Positions 10,085 through 19,808 are shown, numbered from the stretch's first letter. The stretch is DNA of 64,000 nt from Noviherbaspirillum autotrophicum (GCF_000818395.1 NZ_JWJG01000028.1:1676222-1740221), one strand, 5' to 3'. Notes: a model not told the origin generated them from the letters alone. Numbers and translations: made by a program.

Positions 10085-10768
10085 TTACAGACTTGATCTT
10101 TGGATACCCTGCAAGTTGCAATCGGCAAATTCCGACTTGACAGCTTCCTCTTGCGCCGCCTTGACGTAGCCATGGACCAGCATCCCCAACTGGTGCCGGA
10201 ACACGGGCGTACCGACAGTGTGCGGTCGGCACATCAGCGTCTGGTACAGCAGGCCATAGACGGCGACATGCAGCACATACGCCATGTCTTCCACAAGTTC
10301 GGCGCGATTCGGCGTGCCGCTAGCGCGGATTGCCTGCGCCCAGATGCCGACGAAATGGCGATACAGCGTCCGGTACGCCTGTTCGTCCGATATCTGCCGC
10401 TCCAGGAATATCAGCGCCGACCACTCCTCGGGCCGCTCGGCGTGCAGGGCGACGACGGTATCCAGCAAGGCATCTACCAGCTCCCCCAAAGGCTTGCCGC
10501 GCACCGCTTCGATACGCACAAGCATGCTGTCGCCGACGGACTTGAAGCGCTGATGAATGCAATTGGCCGCAATCGACTTTTTATTCGGGAAATATTCATA
10601 CAGGGTTCCCAGCCCTACCCCGGCAATGGCTACGAGGTCGCGTATCGTCAGGCGGGCATAGCCGCGCTCCAGCAAAAGCCGAACAAAGGCATCCAGAATC
10701 GCGTTCTGGGTGACCCTGGAACGCGATTGAACCGGCTTGCGGCGCGGCTTTAAAGGGATATCAGCCAA
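10085..10768 (-). CDS. TetR-family transcriptional regulator
   Basis: A 227-residue regulator. The helix-turn-helix is near residues 25-65 (ARLTIRDLVAIAGVGLGTLYEYF, followed by PNKKSIAANCI), preceded by a basic arm rich in Arg and Lys. The frame is open far upstream, but that extension overlaps the divergent acyl-CoA dehydrogenase gene and is not TetR-like. I place the start at the TTG at 10768, preceded by AGGAAGACAGGAA. It is divergent from the aidB-like gene with 93 bases between the two starts and probably represses it; the ligand is unknown. Confidence 0.82.
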   Translation of the reverse strand: MADIPLKPRRKPVQSRSRVTQNAILDAFVRLLLERGYARLTIRDLVAIAGVGLGTLYEYFPNKKSIAANCIHQRFKSVGDSMLVRIEAVRGKPLGELVDALLDTVVALHAERPEEWSALIFLERQISDEQAYRTLYRHFVGIWAQAIRASGTPNRAELVEDMAYVLHVAVYGLLYQTLMCRPHTVGTPVFRHQLGMLVHGYVKAAQEEAVKSEFADCNLQGIQRSSL

Positions 10769-10861
10769 TTCCTGTCTTCCTGCAAAAGACGAACACCCGA
10801 ACCGGCGCCAGGCGATAGACTTGAAAAATAATCCACACCCGACAAGACAAGGAGACCCGCC

Positions 10862-12505
10862 ATGCAATGGCCGACCCACGAAGTCACCAACCAGGTTCCG
10901 GAACTCGAAAACTACAACGTTTACACCAGCGACCAGGCGCTGCGCGAGGGCGTGCAACGCGGCCAAGCCGCTTGGCATGATGAAAACCTTAACAGATTCG
11001 GGGCCGAATTGGGCAGCAAGGAAGTGCTGGCGCTGGGCGAACTGGCAAATAGCCACTTGCCCGAACTGGTCACGCACGACCGCGTCGGCAACCGGCTCGA
11101 TGCCGTGCAATTTCATCCGAGCTGGCATCAGCTGCTCGGCCTGCTGCGGCGCGAAGGCTTGCATGCGTTGCCATGGATGCAGCCGCAGGCGGGAGCGCAG
11201 GTGGCGCGCGCGGCTGGCTATTTCATGCAGGCGCAAGTGGAAGCCGGCTCGCTGTGCCCGACGACGATGACCTTTGCATCGATTCCGGTGCTGCGCAACG
11301 AACCGAAGCTGTTCTCGATACTGGAATCGAAGCTGTTCTCACGCGAGCACGATCCGCGCGACCTGCCGCTGGAACAGAAGAAATCGATCATGGTCGGCAT
11401 GGGCATGACCGAAAAACAGGGAGGCTCCGACGTGCGGACCAATTCCACCGTTGCCCGCTCGCTGAATGGAACGGGGCGCGGTGCCGACTATCTGCTGACC
11501 GGCCACAAATGGTTTTTTTCGGCACCGATGTGCGATGCGCATCTGGTGCTGGCCCGCACCGATGCGGGGCTGTCCTGCTTTTTCGTGCCGCGCTGGCGCC
11601 CGGACGGCAGCAAGAACGCGGTACTGGTGCAACGCCTAAAAGACAAGCTCGGCAACCGCTCCAATTCCAGCAGCGAGGTCGAATTCCAGGACGCCTACGG
11701 CATCATGGTCGGCGACGAAGGCCGGGGCATCCCGACCATCATCGAAATGGCGAACTATACGCGGCTCGACTGCGTCATCGGAAGCGCCGGCCTGATGCGC
11801 CAGGCGTTCGTGCAGGCAGCGCACCACGCGCGGCACCGAAGCGCATTCGGCAAGCGGCTGGCCGAACAACCGCTGATGCGCAACGTATTGTCCGACCTGG
11901 CACTGGAAAGCGAAGCTGCCACGGTGCTGATGCTGCGCCTGGCGCGCGCCTTCGAATCGTCCGGCGATCCGCTGGAACGCGCATGGCGCCGCATCGTCAC
12001 GCCCGCCGCAAAATTCTGGGTCTGCAAGCGCGCGCTCGAGTTCACCGGGGAATGCATGGAAGTCTGGGGCGGCAACGGCTATGTGGAAACCGGCCCGATG
12101 GCGCGCATGTACCGCGAGGCGCCGGTCAATTCGATCTGGGAGGGTTCGGGCAATGTGATGTGCCTCGACGTATTGCGCGCTGTCGAACGAGAAGCGGAAG
12201 GTTTCCTGCTGCTCCTGAACCAGTTCGATCAAGCCGCCGCGCAGCATCCATCCCTGCGCACGCTGGTTCATGCCTTGCGCGCGGATCTGGCGACACCGCC
12301 GGAACAACGCGAAATGCTGGCGCGGCGCTTCGTGCAACGGCTTGTGCTGGCAGCGCAGGGAACGCTGATGCTGCAAAACGCGCCGACACCCGTTGCCGAA
12401 GCATTCATTGCCAGCCGAGTCGATCCGGATTGCGGCCGCGTCTATGGCACGCTTGCTACAGCCGCCTTGCAGCAACGCATACTCGAACGCGCATGGCCTG
12501 TCTGA
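10862..12505 (+). CDS. aidB: AidB-type acyl-CoA dehydrogenase family protein
   Basis: A 547-residue FAD flavoprotein. E. coli AidB (about 541 residues) belongs to the alkylation response and binds DNA. Shared landmarks are VEAGSLCPTTMTFA near residue 130, GMGMTEKQGGSDV near 180, LTGHKWFFSAPMCDAHLVLA, RLKDKLGNRSNSSSEVEFQD, and the C-terminal segment PVNSIWEGSGNVMCLDVLR. A ribosome site AAGGAG precedes the ATG. Here it sits behind a divergent TetR gene rather than being Ada-controlled by visible evidence. A catabolic acyl-CoA dehydrogenase role is less likely given the close AidB pattern. Confidence 0.85.
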   Translation: MQWPTHEVTNQVPELENYNVYTSDQALREGVQRGQAAWHDENLNRFGAELGSKEVLALGELANSHLPELVTHDRVGNRLDAVQFHPSWHQLLGLLRREGLHALPWMQPQAGAQVARAAGYFMQAQVEAGSLCPTTMTFASIPVLRNEPKLFSILESKLFSREHDPRDLPLEQKKSIMVGMGMTEKQGGSDVRTNSTVARSLNGTGRGADYLLTGHKWFFSAPMCDAHLVLARTDAGLSCFFVPRWRPDGSKNAVLVQRLKDKLGNRSNSSSEVEFQDAYGIMVGDEGRGIPTIIEMANYTRLDCVIGSAGLMRQAFVQAAHHARHRSAFGKRLAEQPLMRNVLSDLALESEAATVLMLRLARAFESSGDPLERAWRRIVTPAAKFWVCKRALEFTGECMEVWGGNGYVETGPMARMYREAPVNSIWEGSGNVMCLDVLRAVEREAEGFLLLLNQFDQAAAQHPSLRTLVHALRADLATPPEQREMLARRFVQRLVLAAQGTLMLQNAPTPVAEAFIASRVDPDCGRVYGTLATAALQQRILERAWPV

Positions 12506-12530
12506 TTCGATAAGGGGGATGATAAGGAAA

Positions 12531-12630
12531 GGGGCGAGCCTGATCTGCGGCACTTGCGGGAAATGGCTGTGGCTGCTTCGTTCCCGACCTGACCAGGTTG
12601 ACCATGCCACAATGCGCAGGGGCCCGCCGA
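12531..12630 (-). ncRNA. ffs: signal recognition particle RNA, 4.5S type
   Basis: Read on the minus strand, the segment contains GGTCAGGTCGGGAACGAAGC followed by AGCC, almost identical to the apical Ffh-binding domain of E. coli 4.5S RNA. The ends pair: GGCGGGCC (12621-12628) with GGCTCGCC (12533-12540), with one G-U pair. About 100 bases, the size of the small bacterial SRP RNA. It lies between the convergent aidB-like gene (ends 12505) and ubiD (ends 12680), so it has its own transcript or is read from ubiD. The ends are approximate. Confidence 0.9.
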
Positions 12631-12679
12631 CGGCTATTTTAACAGCAAAGCGCGGCGGCCGTCGCGCTATTTCCCAGCA

Positions 12680-14164
12680 TTACAGCCCCAATTCCTGCCA
12701 GATCCGGTCAACCTTGGCTTTGACTTCGTCGGTCATGGCAATCGTCCTACCCCATTCGCGGTCGGTTTCCCCCGGCCACTTGTTTGTCGCGTCGATTCCC
12801 ATCTTGCCACCTAACCCGCTGACGGGCGACGCGAAATCGAGATAATCGATCGGCGTGTTATCGACCAGGGTGGTGTCGCGTACCGGGTCGACGCGGGTAG
12901 TGATAGCCCAGATCACTTCCTTCCAGTCGCGTACGTTCACATCCTCGTCGACCACGACGATGAACTTGGTGTACATGAACTGGCGCAGAAAGCTCCAGAC
13001 GCCGAACATGACACGCTTGGCGTGCCCCGGATATGCCTTTTTCATCTGCACCACCGCCATGCGATAGCTGCACCCCTCTGGCGGGAGATAGAAATCGGTG
13101 ATTTCGGCAAACTGTTTTTGCAACAACGGGATAAATACTTCGTTCAGCGCCACACCCAGGATTGCCGGTTCGTCCGGCGGCTTTCCAGTGTAGGTCGAAT
13201 GATAAATCGGGTCGCGCCGCATTGTGATGCGGTCAATGGTAAATACCGGAAACCACTCCTGCTCGTTGTAATAACCGGTATGGTCGCCATAGGGGCCTTC
13301 CAGCGCATGTTCATAGCCGCTCGGATGCGACTCGTCAGGATAAATGTGGCCTTCCAGCACGATCTCGGCGGAAGCCGGCACCCGCAACTCGCTGCCGATC
13401 GCCTTCACCAGCTCGGTCCGGCTACCGCGCAACAAACCTGCAAACTGGTATTCCGACAAGCTGTCCGGCACTGGCGTCACCGCCCCCAAAATAGTTGCCG
13501 GGTCGGCGCCGAGCGCAACCGCAATCGGATAAGGCTTGCCGCGATTGACGATGCAGTGTTCACGGAAATCAAGCGCACCGCCGCGATGTGCCAGCCAACG
13601 CATGATCACCTTGTTACGATCAATGACTTGCTGCCGGTAAATACCCAGGTTTTGCCGTTTCTTGTGCGGCCCCTTGGTAATGACGAGGCCCCAGGTAATA
13701 AGGGGAGCGATATCGCCCGGCCAGCAATGCTGGATTGGCAACTTCGCCAGATCGACATCATTGCCCTCCCACACCACATCCTGGCATGGCGCAGAACGTT
13801 GCTCCTTCGGCGCCATGTCCCACAGCGATTTCACCATCGAACCCAAGCCGAGCACATCCTTGAAGCCCTTCGGCGGCTCCGGCTCTTTCAATGTTGCCAG
13901 CACATGCCCGATCTTGCGCAACTCACCAATATCATCCGCCCCCATTCCGAGAGCGACGCGGCGCGTTGTGCCAAAGAGATTGGCAAGCACCGGGATGGTG
14001 TGGCCGCTCGGTTTTTCGAACAGTACTGCCGGGCCACCCGCGCGCAAGGTGCGGTCACAGATTTCGGTCATTTCCAAATAAGGCGATACTGCTACCGAGG
14101 TGCGTTTTAATTCACCAAATCGTTGCAATTGGGAAATAAAATCGCGCAAATCCGAATATTTCAT
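12680..14164 (-). CDS. ubiD: UbiD family 3-octaprenyl-4-hydroxybenzoate decarboxylase
   Basis: A prenylated-FMN dependent decarboxylase of ubiquinone biosynthesis, 494 residues as in E. coli UbiD. The N-terminus [21 protein letters not shown] is typical; further signs are [23 protein letters not shown] near residue 175 and the acidic active-site region [16 protein letters not shown] near residue 290. It is followed by the SRP RNA gene. The ATG at 14164 fits the family start. Confidence 0.94.
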   Translation of the reverse strand: MKYSDLRDFISQLQRFGELKRTSVAVSPYLEMTEICDRTLRAGGPAVLFEKPSGHTIPVLANLFGTTRRVALGMGADDIGELRKIGHVLATLKEPEPPKGFKDVLGLGSMVKSLWDMAPKEQRSAPCQDVVWEGNDVDLAKLPIQHCWPGDIAPLITWGLVITKGPHKKRQNLGIYRQQVIDRNKVIMRWLAHRGGALDFREHCIVNRGKPYPIAVALGADPATILGAVTPVPDSLSEYQFAGLLRGSRTELVKAIGSELRVPASAEIVLEGHIYPDESHPSGYEHALEGPYGDHTGYYNEQEWFPVFTIDRITMRRDPIYHSTYTGKPPDEPAILGVALNEVFIPLLQKQFAEITDFYLPPEGCSYRMAVVQMKKAYPGHAKRVMFGVWSFLRQFMYTKFIVVVDEDVNVRDWKEVIWAITTRVDPVRDTTLVDNTPIDYLDFASPVSGLGGKMGIDATNKWPGETDREWGRTIAMTDEVKAKVDRIWQELGL

Positions 14165-14296
14165 GATTTTTTACAATGTCTGAAACTTGTTTCTATTTTT
14201 AGAATAGCGAACACAAGTTCTTGATTCTATTGATTTTCTGCTGCGTTGCAGCGAGATTTCAAGATTTAAAAGTTATATAGAATCAATTTGATAGTA
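14165..14296. other. AT-rich spacer between divergent ubiD and lytic transglycosylase genes
   Basis: No gene seen. The stretch is clearly more AT-rich than its surroundings and must hold the minus-strand promoter of ubiD; no hexamer pair stood out clearly enough to report. With the promoter and leader that follow, the gene-free span is 469 bases. Confidence 0.4.
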
Positions 14297-14325
14297 TTGA
14301 CTTGATATAAACACGCACCTAAAAT
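14297..14325 (+). promoter_or_regulatory. sigma-70 promoter of the lytic transglycosylase gene
   Basis: TTGACT at 14297-14302 and TAAAAT at 14320-14325 are separated by exactly 17 bases. Transcription would start near 14332, leaving a leader of about 300 bases before the ATG at 14634. The leader contains GGCGTC (about 14432) complementary to GACGCC (about 14515), so it may fold. A frame at 14335-14595 lies in the leader but has no good start. Confidence 0.6.
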
Positions 14326-14633
14326 CTGCCCAGCTTGATGAGAGAGCGAGCCGGGACTGACGGTGACGCGACAAAGACTTTCATCGTTCACGGGATCGGG
14401 GCCCATTACATTTTAAGGAGTGTTATCAAAAGGCGTCTGCCTTCTCCCCCGAAAAAGTTGTTTGCCGCTGATATGGCGCTGCTAGGCAGCCGACAGCCCG
14501 ATGCAAACAATTCCGACGCCTGTTGCTTGCGCCATGCATGTCGACAGGCGATGTTTCTGATCACGACCGGCACCAGACGCTACGAATCGTTATAGCGGCT
14601 GCACTCGCGTGTCGTGACGATTCAGGAGGCTCT

Positions 14634-15551
14634 ATGTTAAATCGATGTATCCGGGTAACGTTTGACTTCACCCGACGCAAGGCTAGCCAATCGGCCGCTT
14701 GGGCAGTTTTCGCCGGCGACACCGTACGCGGCTTTGTCACGACTGCGCACCACACGCTCATGATTCTGGGAATCATCGCCATTGCGGCACTTAGCGCAAT
14801 GTTCGTCAAACCGGAGCTGGCCGACCAGCTGCTCGCCCTGTCCCCTTTTATCGAGGCAGATACTGCTGAAGCTGAGGATACGGTTGCGGCCGCCGAGCCA
14901 GCTGAAACACCGGTCCAAACTGCCGCCCCAAGCAAAGTGCCCAGCGAAGACGATAGCAAACTAGCGGCCAATTCACGCCAACAGCAATGGGTTACCAGCT
15001 GGCTATCCAAGCGCTATCGGGTCGCATCCGATGCCACGCATATGCTGGTATCGACTGCCTACATGACCGCCAAGGATATCAAGCTCGATCCGCTGCTGAT
15101 CCTGTCGGTAATGGCAATCGAATCGGGATTCAACCCTTTTGCGGAAAGCCCGGTGGGCGCGCAAGGCCTGATGCAGGTCATGTCAAAAGTACATCACGAC
15201 AAGTTCCAGGAACTCGGTGGCGTAAAAGCTGCCCTCAATCCGGCTGCCAACATCCGGGTCGGCTCGCTGATCCTGAAAGATTATGTGACGCGCGGCGGTT
15301 CGATTGAAGCCGGATTGAAGCTGTATGTCGGCGCGGGGGCATTCGATTCCGACTCGGGTTATGGCGCAAGAGTCTTGGCAGAATATCGCCGCCTGAAAGA
15401 CGTATCCATGGGCAAGAAGGTCCCGGTATCTACCGTCGCCGCAAAACCACGCCAGCCGGAGATCAAAACGAACGGCAATGCAGAGGAACCAACCTCCGCA
15501 AGTGCGTCGAAGGATTCCTTCACAAAGGATGGCAAGCTAGCCGCATTGTAA
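14634..15551 (+). CDS. membrane-anchored lytic transglycosylase, SLT domain
   Basis: A 305-residue peptidoglycan-cleaving enzyme. A hydrophobic segment at about residues 41-58 anchors it in the inner membrane, an Ala/Glu/Pro linker follows to about 110, and the SLT domain spans about 130-255. The catalytic glutamate is E163 in VMAIESGFNPFA, and the motif GAQGLMQVM follows. The ATG at 14634 has an AGGAGG ribosome site; upstream in-frame codons are not supported. It is transcribed alone from a good promoter and ends at a strong terminator. Confidence 0.88.
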   Translation: MLNRCIRVTFDFTRRKASQSAAWAVFAGDTVRGFVTTAHHTLMILGIIAIAALSAMFVKPELADQLLALSPFIEADTAEAEDTVAAAEPAETPVQTAAPSKVPSEDDSKLAANSRQQQWVTSWLSKRYRVASDATHMLVSTAYMTAKDIKLDPLLILSVMAIESGFNPFAESPVGAQGLMQVMSKVHHDKFQELGGVKAALNPAANIRVGSLILKDYVTRGGSIEAGLKLYVGAGAFDSDSGYGARVLAEYRRLKDVSMGKKVPVSTVAAKPRQPEIKTNGNAEEPTSASASKDSFTKDGKLAAL

Positions 15552-15565
15552 GAATCGCTACGAGC

Positions 15566-15600
15566 TAATAAAAAAGGAGCCGAAGGCTCCTTTTTTATTA
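15566..15600. terminator. bidirectional intrinsic terminator
   Basis: A perfect 16-base inverted repeat with loop GAA: the core stem is GGAGCC/GGCTCC flanked by A-run and T-run, so it works in both directions. It lies between the lytic transglycosylase gene (+) and the aminotransferase gene (-), which converge here. Confidence 0.9.
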
Positions 15601-15624
15601 CTTATACATCTTGATACAACCTGT

Positions 15625-16809
15625 CTAGTGCCGGACATTAAAGTAGTGGCGCAACCGGTTAACCGCTTCCTGCAGGTTTTCCATTGACGTCGCATAGGAC
15701 AGGCGGATGTACTGGCGCGCCGTGTAAGGCCCGAAATCGAGCCCCGGAACCAGTACCACGCCGGCTCGGTTCAACATGTCAATGGTCAACCGGTCAGCGT
15801 CATCCGACAACGCCGAACAATCAGCATAGACGTAGAACGCGCCATCCGGCGTCACCGGCACTTTGAAGCCAAGTTCGCGCAGCATGGGAACAATGTAATC
15901 GCGGCGGCGCTTGAACTCCGCCTTGCGCTGTTCATAGATGGCGATGGATTCCGGTTCGAAGCAGGCTACGCCCGCATGCTGCGCAATGCTTGATGCGCAG
16001 ATGAACAGATTTTGCGCCAGCTTTTCGATCTGCGGAACCATCTTTTCCGGCACCACCAGCCAGCCGAGCCGCCAGCCAGTCATATTGAAGTATTTCGAAA
16101 AGCTGTTGATGACAATGACGTCCTCGCCCAAGGACAATGCCGAGAACGGCTCCTCATCGTAAGTCAGCCCCTGATAGATTTCGTCAACGATCGTAAAGCC
16201 ATTCGTCTCCCGCACCGTCGCAACGATTTTCGCCAGCTCTTGGTGTGGAATCGAGGTTCCAGTCGGATTCGATGGCGATGCCAGCAGCACACCGCCGGTG
16301 ACCGCACTCCAGTTTTCGCGTACTTTTGCATCCGATAGCTGAAAACGCTGCTCGGGGCCGCTCGGTATCATCTTTGCTTTACCGTCGAACGCCGCGACAA
16401 AGTGGCGATTGCACGGATAGGATGGATCCGGCATCAGCACTTCCGCATCTTTCTCCACCAAGGCCGCACAGGCCAGCAGCAATGCTGCCGATGCGCCGGC
16501 CGTGACAATGATGCGCGATGGTGCGATCTGCAGTCCGTACACCCGCTGGTAATGTGCGGCAATCGCTTCGCGCAAGGCAGGAATGCCCGTGGCCGACGTG
16601 TACTGCAATCGGCCATCGGCCATAGCGCGTGCCGCGGCGTCGATCACCGGCTGGGCTGCCGTGAAATCGGGCTCGCCGATGCCCATATGAATGATGTGAC
16701 GCCCCTGTCGTTCCAGTTCGGTTGCCATTTTCGCCAGCTCCATTACATGGAACGGTGCGATATTGGCAAGGCGCGATGCGAGCGTAAGATCGAGGCTGGA
16801 GGAATTCAT
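15625..16809 (-). CDS. class I/II pyridoxal-phosphate aminotransferase
   Basis: A 394-residue fold-type I aminotransferase. GASAALLLACAAL lies in the cofactor-binding part, SPSNPTGT is the substrate-side loop, and NSFSKYFNMTGWRLGW contains the PLP-binding lysine. The pattern suggests an aspartate/alanine-type enzyme, but the amino donor cannot be assigned. It is last in the riboflavin-nusB transcript, 45 bases after nusB, and ends at the shared terminator. Confidence 0.88.
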   Translation of the reverse strand: MNSSSLDLTLASRLANIAPFHVMELAKMATELERQGRHIIHMGIGEPDFTAAQPVIDAAARAMADGRLQYTSATGIPALREAIAAHYQRVYGLQIAPSRIIVTAGASAALLLACAALVEKDAEVLMPDPSYPCNRHFVAAFDGKAKMIPSGPEQRFQLSDAKVRENWSAVTGGVLLASPSNPTGTSIPHQELAKIVATVRETNGFTIVDEIYQGLTYDEEPFSALSLGEDVIVINSFSKYFNMTGWRLGWLVVPEKMVPQIEKLAQNLFICASSIAQHAGVACFEPESIAIYEQRKAEFKRRRDYIVPMLRELGFKVPVTPDGAFYVYADCSALSDDADRLTIDMLNRAGVVLVPGLDFGPYTARQYIRLSYATSMENLQEAVNRLRHYFNVRH

Positions 16810-16854
16810 ACAGGCAGGGGTTTTGCCGCAGGCTGTCGCTGCGGCTCGATGTGA

Positions 16855-17325
16855 TTAATGCTTCTTCGCGTCGTCCACTTCGACATTGCGCACCTTGGCG
16901 GCAAACTTGTCGAGCACGCCGTTGACGTACTTGTGACCGTCGATGCCGCCGAAGGACTTGGTCAGCTCGACCGCCTCGTTGATCACCACCTTGTAGGGGA
17001 TTTCAAGGTGATTGTTGAGTTCGTATGCGCCGATCAGTAATGCGGCATGCTCCACCGGCGACAACTGGTCGATCGGCCGGTCGATCAGCGGCGCCAATCC
17101 GTCGCGCAGGCTGGACGCCTGCCTGATCGTACCGTGCAACAGCGTATCGAAATGCTCGGCATCGGCCTTCTCAAAACCGTGCGCTTCGCGGATGTGCGCA
17201 TCGATCGCGCCCGCATCCTCATGATTCAGCAGCCATTGATACAAACCCTGCAGCGCGAATTCGCGCGCGCGATGACGCGGCGTGCGATTCTTGTTCGGAT
17301 TCGCGTGAACAATCTTTTGGGTCAT
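16855..17325 (-). CDS. nusB: transcription antitermination factor NusB
   Basis: An all-helical RNA-binding protein of 156 residues that acts with NusE/S10 at boxA of rRNA operons. The N-terminal Arg-rich helix ([18 protein letters not shown]) and the C-terminal [17 protein letters not shown] and [10 protein letters not shown] are characteristic. It starts three bases after ribH, and the ribH-nusB order is very common in bacteria. Confidence 0.95.
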   Translation of the reverse strand: MTQKIVHANPNKNRTPRHRAREFALQGLYQWLLNHEDAGAIDAHIREAHGFEKADAEHFDTLLHGTIRQASSLRDGLAPLIDRPIDQLSPVEHAALLIGAYELNNHLEIPYKVVINEAVELTKSFGGIDGHKYVNGVLDKFAAKVRNVEVDDAKKH

Positions 17326-17328
17326 TAC

Positions 17329-17814
17329 TTATTCTTCCTCAGTTACTTCGCCGAGCTCTTCCAGAGCGATCGCCAGATTAGCCATTTCGACGGCAACGCG
17401 CGCCGCGTCCGTGCCCTTTTCCGCCATGCGTGCTTCGGCCTGCTCGTCAGTCTCGGTCGTCAATACCGCGTTGGCAATCGGAATGCCGAAATCCAGTCCG
17501 ACGCGGGTAATCCCCGCGCCCGATTCATTAGACACCAGTTCGAAGTGATAAGTCTCGCCACGGATTACGGCGCCGATTGCGATCAATGCGTCGAACTGCT
17601 GGGTTTCAGCCATTTTTTGCAGCGCCAATGGAATTTCGAGGGCGCCCGGCACAGTCACGTGCAATACGTCTTCGTCGGCCACGCCAAGATGCTTCAGCTC
17701 GGCAAGGCAGGCGGACAACAGGCCGTGGCACACGTCTTCATTGAAGCGTGCCTGAACGATACCGATACGTACGCCTTCGCCGCCCAAATTGCTTTCGTAT
17801 GTTCCTACGGTCAT
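17329..17814 (-). CDS. ribH: 6,7-dimethyl-8-ribityllumazine synthase
   Basis: The penultimate enzyme of riboflavin synthesis, which joins the pyrimidinedione with dihydroxybutanone phosphate. I use the ATG at 17814 (161 residues), with an AAAGGAA ribosome site; the longer frame adds non-family residues. Visible landmarks are [26 protein letters not shown] and [17 protein letters not shown] with the catalytic histidine. It lies between ribBX and nusB. Confidence 0.94.
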   Translation of the reverse strand: MTVGTYESNLGGEGVRIGIVQARFNEDVCHGLLSACLAELKHLGVADEDVLHVTVPGALEIPLALQKMAETQQFDALIAIGAVIRGETYHFELVSNESGAGITRVGLDFGIPIANAVLTTETDEQAEARMAEKGTDAARVAVEMANLAIALEELGEVTEEE

Positions 17815-17945
17815 GATGATTCCTTTACGCGCGACTGCGCTCATTGATTGTTGGCCAACACCTGGCTTTCCGCAATACTGAAAAGGAATGTCAGGCGTTG
17901 ATATTCTTCGAAGTTCAGCCACTAGCCGCCGTAATGCGGCAGGAT

Positions 17946-19058
17946 TTATTGGTTCGGCTTGTCCTGGTAGCCGGTCACTTCCAGGTTGAAACCGGCCATC
18001 GACGGCATCTTTCTCGGATTGGCGAGCAGTTTCATCTTACCTACACCCAGATCCTTCAGGATTTGGGCGCCGATACCATAAGTCCGCAAGTCCATGCGCG
18101 ATTCGCGCGCCTGCGGTTTCACATCGGGAGCTGTCAGCGCGGCAAATTGCGCAAACATTTGGTCAGCCGATTCTTCACAATTAAGCAGCACTACGGCGCC
18201 GCGTTCAGCCGCCTTGACCGCCGCCAGCGCGGATGCCATGTTCCAGGAATGGGTGGTGGCCCGTGTTTCGAGCAGATCCAGAATCGAGACAGGCTGATGT
18301 ACGCGCACCAGCGTCTCCAGCTCGGTCCTGATTTCGCCATGCACCAAGGCCAAATGGGCGCTGCCGCTGGCCTTGTCGCGGTAAGCAATCGCCTTGAAGT
18401 CGCCGTGTGCAGTATGCATCACGCGTTCGCCGACGCGTTCGACAATACTTTCATGCTGGCTGCGGTAATGGATCAGGTCGGCAATCGTGCCGATCTTGAG
18501 ACCGTGCTCCTGCGCGAATTCCATCAAATCCGGCAAGCGCGCCATGGTGCCGTCGTCCTTCATGATTTCGCAAATCACCGCTGCCGGCGTCAGGCCAGCC
18601 ATTTCGGCCAGGTCGCAGCCCGCTTCGGTATGGCCGGCACGCATCAGCACGCCGCCCTTTTGCGCCTTCAACGGGAAAATATGGCCCGGCTGCACGATAT
18701 CGGAAGGCTTGGCATTTTTTGCCACCGCGACCTGCACGGTGCGTGCGCGGTCCGCGGCCGAGATGCCGGTCGTAACGCCTTCGGCCGCTTCAATCGAGAC
18801 GGTGAAAGCGGTGCCGTACGACGTTCCGTTACGGGCCGTCATCATCGGCAGGTTTAATTGGTTGCAACGCGCTTCCGTTAAGGTCAGGCAGATCAATCCG
18901 CGACCATACTTGGCCATGAAGTTGATGGCCTCTGGCGTCACGAATTCGGCGGCGAGAACCAGATCGCCCTCGTTTTCGCGATCTTCCTCGTCGACCAGGA
19001 TAACCATGCGGCCGGCGCGCAGCTCGGCAACGATTTCTTGTGTTGTTGAAATAACCAT
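17946..19058 (-). CDS. ribB: 3,4-dihydroxy-2-butanone-4-phosphate synthase with degenerate RibA-like domain (RibBX)
   Basis: Residues 1 to about 205 are a complete RibB domain ([33 protein letters not shown]), which makes the four-carbon unit of riboflavin from ribulose 5-phosphate. Residues ~206-370 align with GTP cyclohydrolase II, but the zinc-binding block with its three cysteines (ECLTGD...RCDC in active enzymes) is absent; [20 protein letters not shown] stands there. So the protein should not be called bifunctional: it fits the RibBX class whose second half is not a cyclohydrolase. An active ribA must lie elsewhere. Gene order is ribD-ribE-ribBX-ribH. Confidence 0.9.
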   Translation of the reverse strand: MVISTTQEIVAELRAGRMVILVDEEDRENEGDLVLAAEFVTPEAINFMAKYGRGLICLTLTEARCNQLNLPMMTARNGTSYGTAFTVSIEAAEGVTTGISAADRARTVQVAVAKNAKPSDIVQPGHIFPLKAQKGGVLMRAGHTEAGCDLAEMAGLTPAAVICEIMKDDGTMARLPDLMEFAQEHGLKIGTIADLIHYRSQHESIVERVGERVMHTAHGDFKAIAYRDKASGSAHLALVHGEIRTELETLVRVHQPVSILDLLETRATTHSWNMASALAAVKAAERGAVVLLNCEESADQMFAQFAALTAPDVKPQARESRMDLRTYGIGAQILKDLGVGKMKLLANPRKMPSMAGFNLEVTGYQDKPNQ

Positions 19059-19180
19059 GACATAAATCCTATGTAGCAGGCTATTTTAAAGGATTTAGGC
19101 TGCTTCCAACTTTCAGAACCACAACTATCGGCAGGTTTTGTGGCTCAATGCCGCCTAATCACGAAATCGGCCGCCTAAAA

Positions 19181-19795
19181 TCAGGCTTTCAGGCTGAGCA
19201 TACGCTCCACATAACGCGCAATCAGGTCAATTTCCAGATTGACCTTCACGCCTGGCTTAAGGTGCTTGAGCGTGGTTACCTCGACCGTATGTGGAATCAG
19301 ATTGATCGAAAACTCGCAGCCGCTGGCGCCATCCACGATGCGGTTGACGGTAAGCGACACGCCATTCACAACAATCGAACCCTTGTAAGCAAGGTACTTG
19401 GCAAGATCCTTCGGCGCCTCGACCACCAGCTCCACTGACTCACCAACCGGCTCGAACTTGCGCACCACCCCCAACCCATCGACATGGCCGGAAACCAGAT
19501 GTCCGCCCAGCCGGTCAGCCAGCGTCAGCGCCTTTTCCAGGTTGACCTCGCCCAATCCATCCAGCCCAGCGGTGCGATTGAGGCTCTCGCGCGACACGTC
19601 GACCACGAAACCGTGATCTGTCTTTTGCACGACGGTCATGCACGCGCCATTCAATGCAATTGAATCGCCGAGTGCGACGTCGGCCAGCGGCAATGCACCG
19701 GCATCAACTGTGAGGCGCACGCCTGCATCGGCTTGATTGCCCAATGGAGAAATGGAAGTGATCTTGCCGACCGCGGCGACGATTCCGGTAAACAT
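19181..19795 (-). CDS. ribE: riboflavin synthase alpha chain
   Basis: It dismutates two lumazine molecules into riboflavin. The start MFTGIVAAVG is diagnostic, and the 204 residues hold two homologous barrels (first about 1-95, second about 98-200), each with a substrate motif (SIALNGACMTV; GSIVVNGVSLTV). The longer frame upstream is not family-like. It lies 13 bases after ribD. ribC is the alternative symbol for this enzyme. Confidence 0.95.
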   Translation of the reverse strand: MFTGIVAAVGKITSISPLGNQADAGVRLTVDAGALPLADVALGDSIALNGACMTVVQKTDHGFVVDVSRESLNRTAGLDGLGEVNLEKALTLADRLGGHLVSGHVDGLGVVRKFEPVGESVELVVEAPKDLAKYLAYKGSIVVNGVSLTVNRIVDGASGCEFSINLIPHTVEVTTLKHLKPGVKVNLEIDLIARYVERMLSLKA

Positions 19796-19808
19796 GCTTA
19801 AAATCCGA

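Noticed and set aside
10769-11236. N-terminal extension of the TetR frame
   Set aside because: It overlaps the divergent AidB-like gene and has no TetR similarity; a TTG with a ribosome site gives a normal-sized regulator.
14335-14595. 86-codon frame in the leader of the lytic transglycosylase gene
   Set aside because: Non-ATG start, no ribosome site, no recognisable sequence; more likely untranslated leader.
17946-19058. Calling the gene bifunctional ribBA
   Set aside because: The cyclohydrolase half lacks the zinc cysteines, so only the RibB activity is supported.
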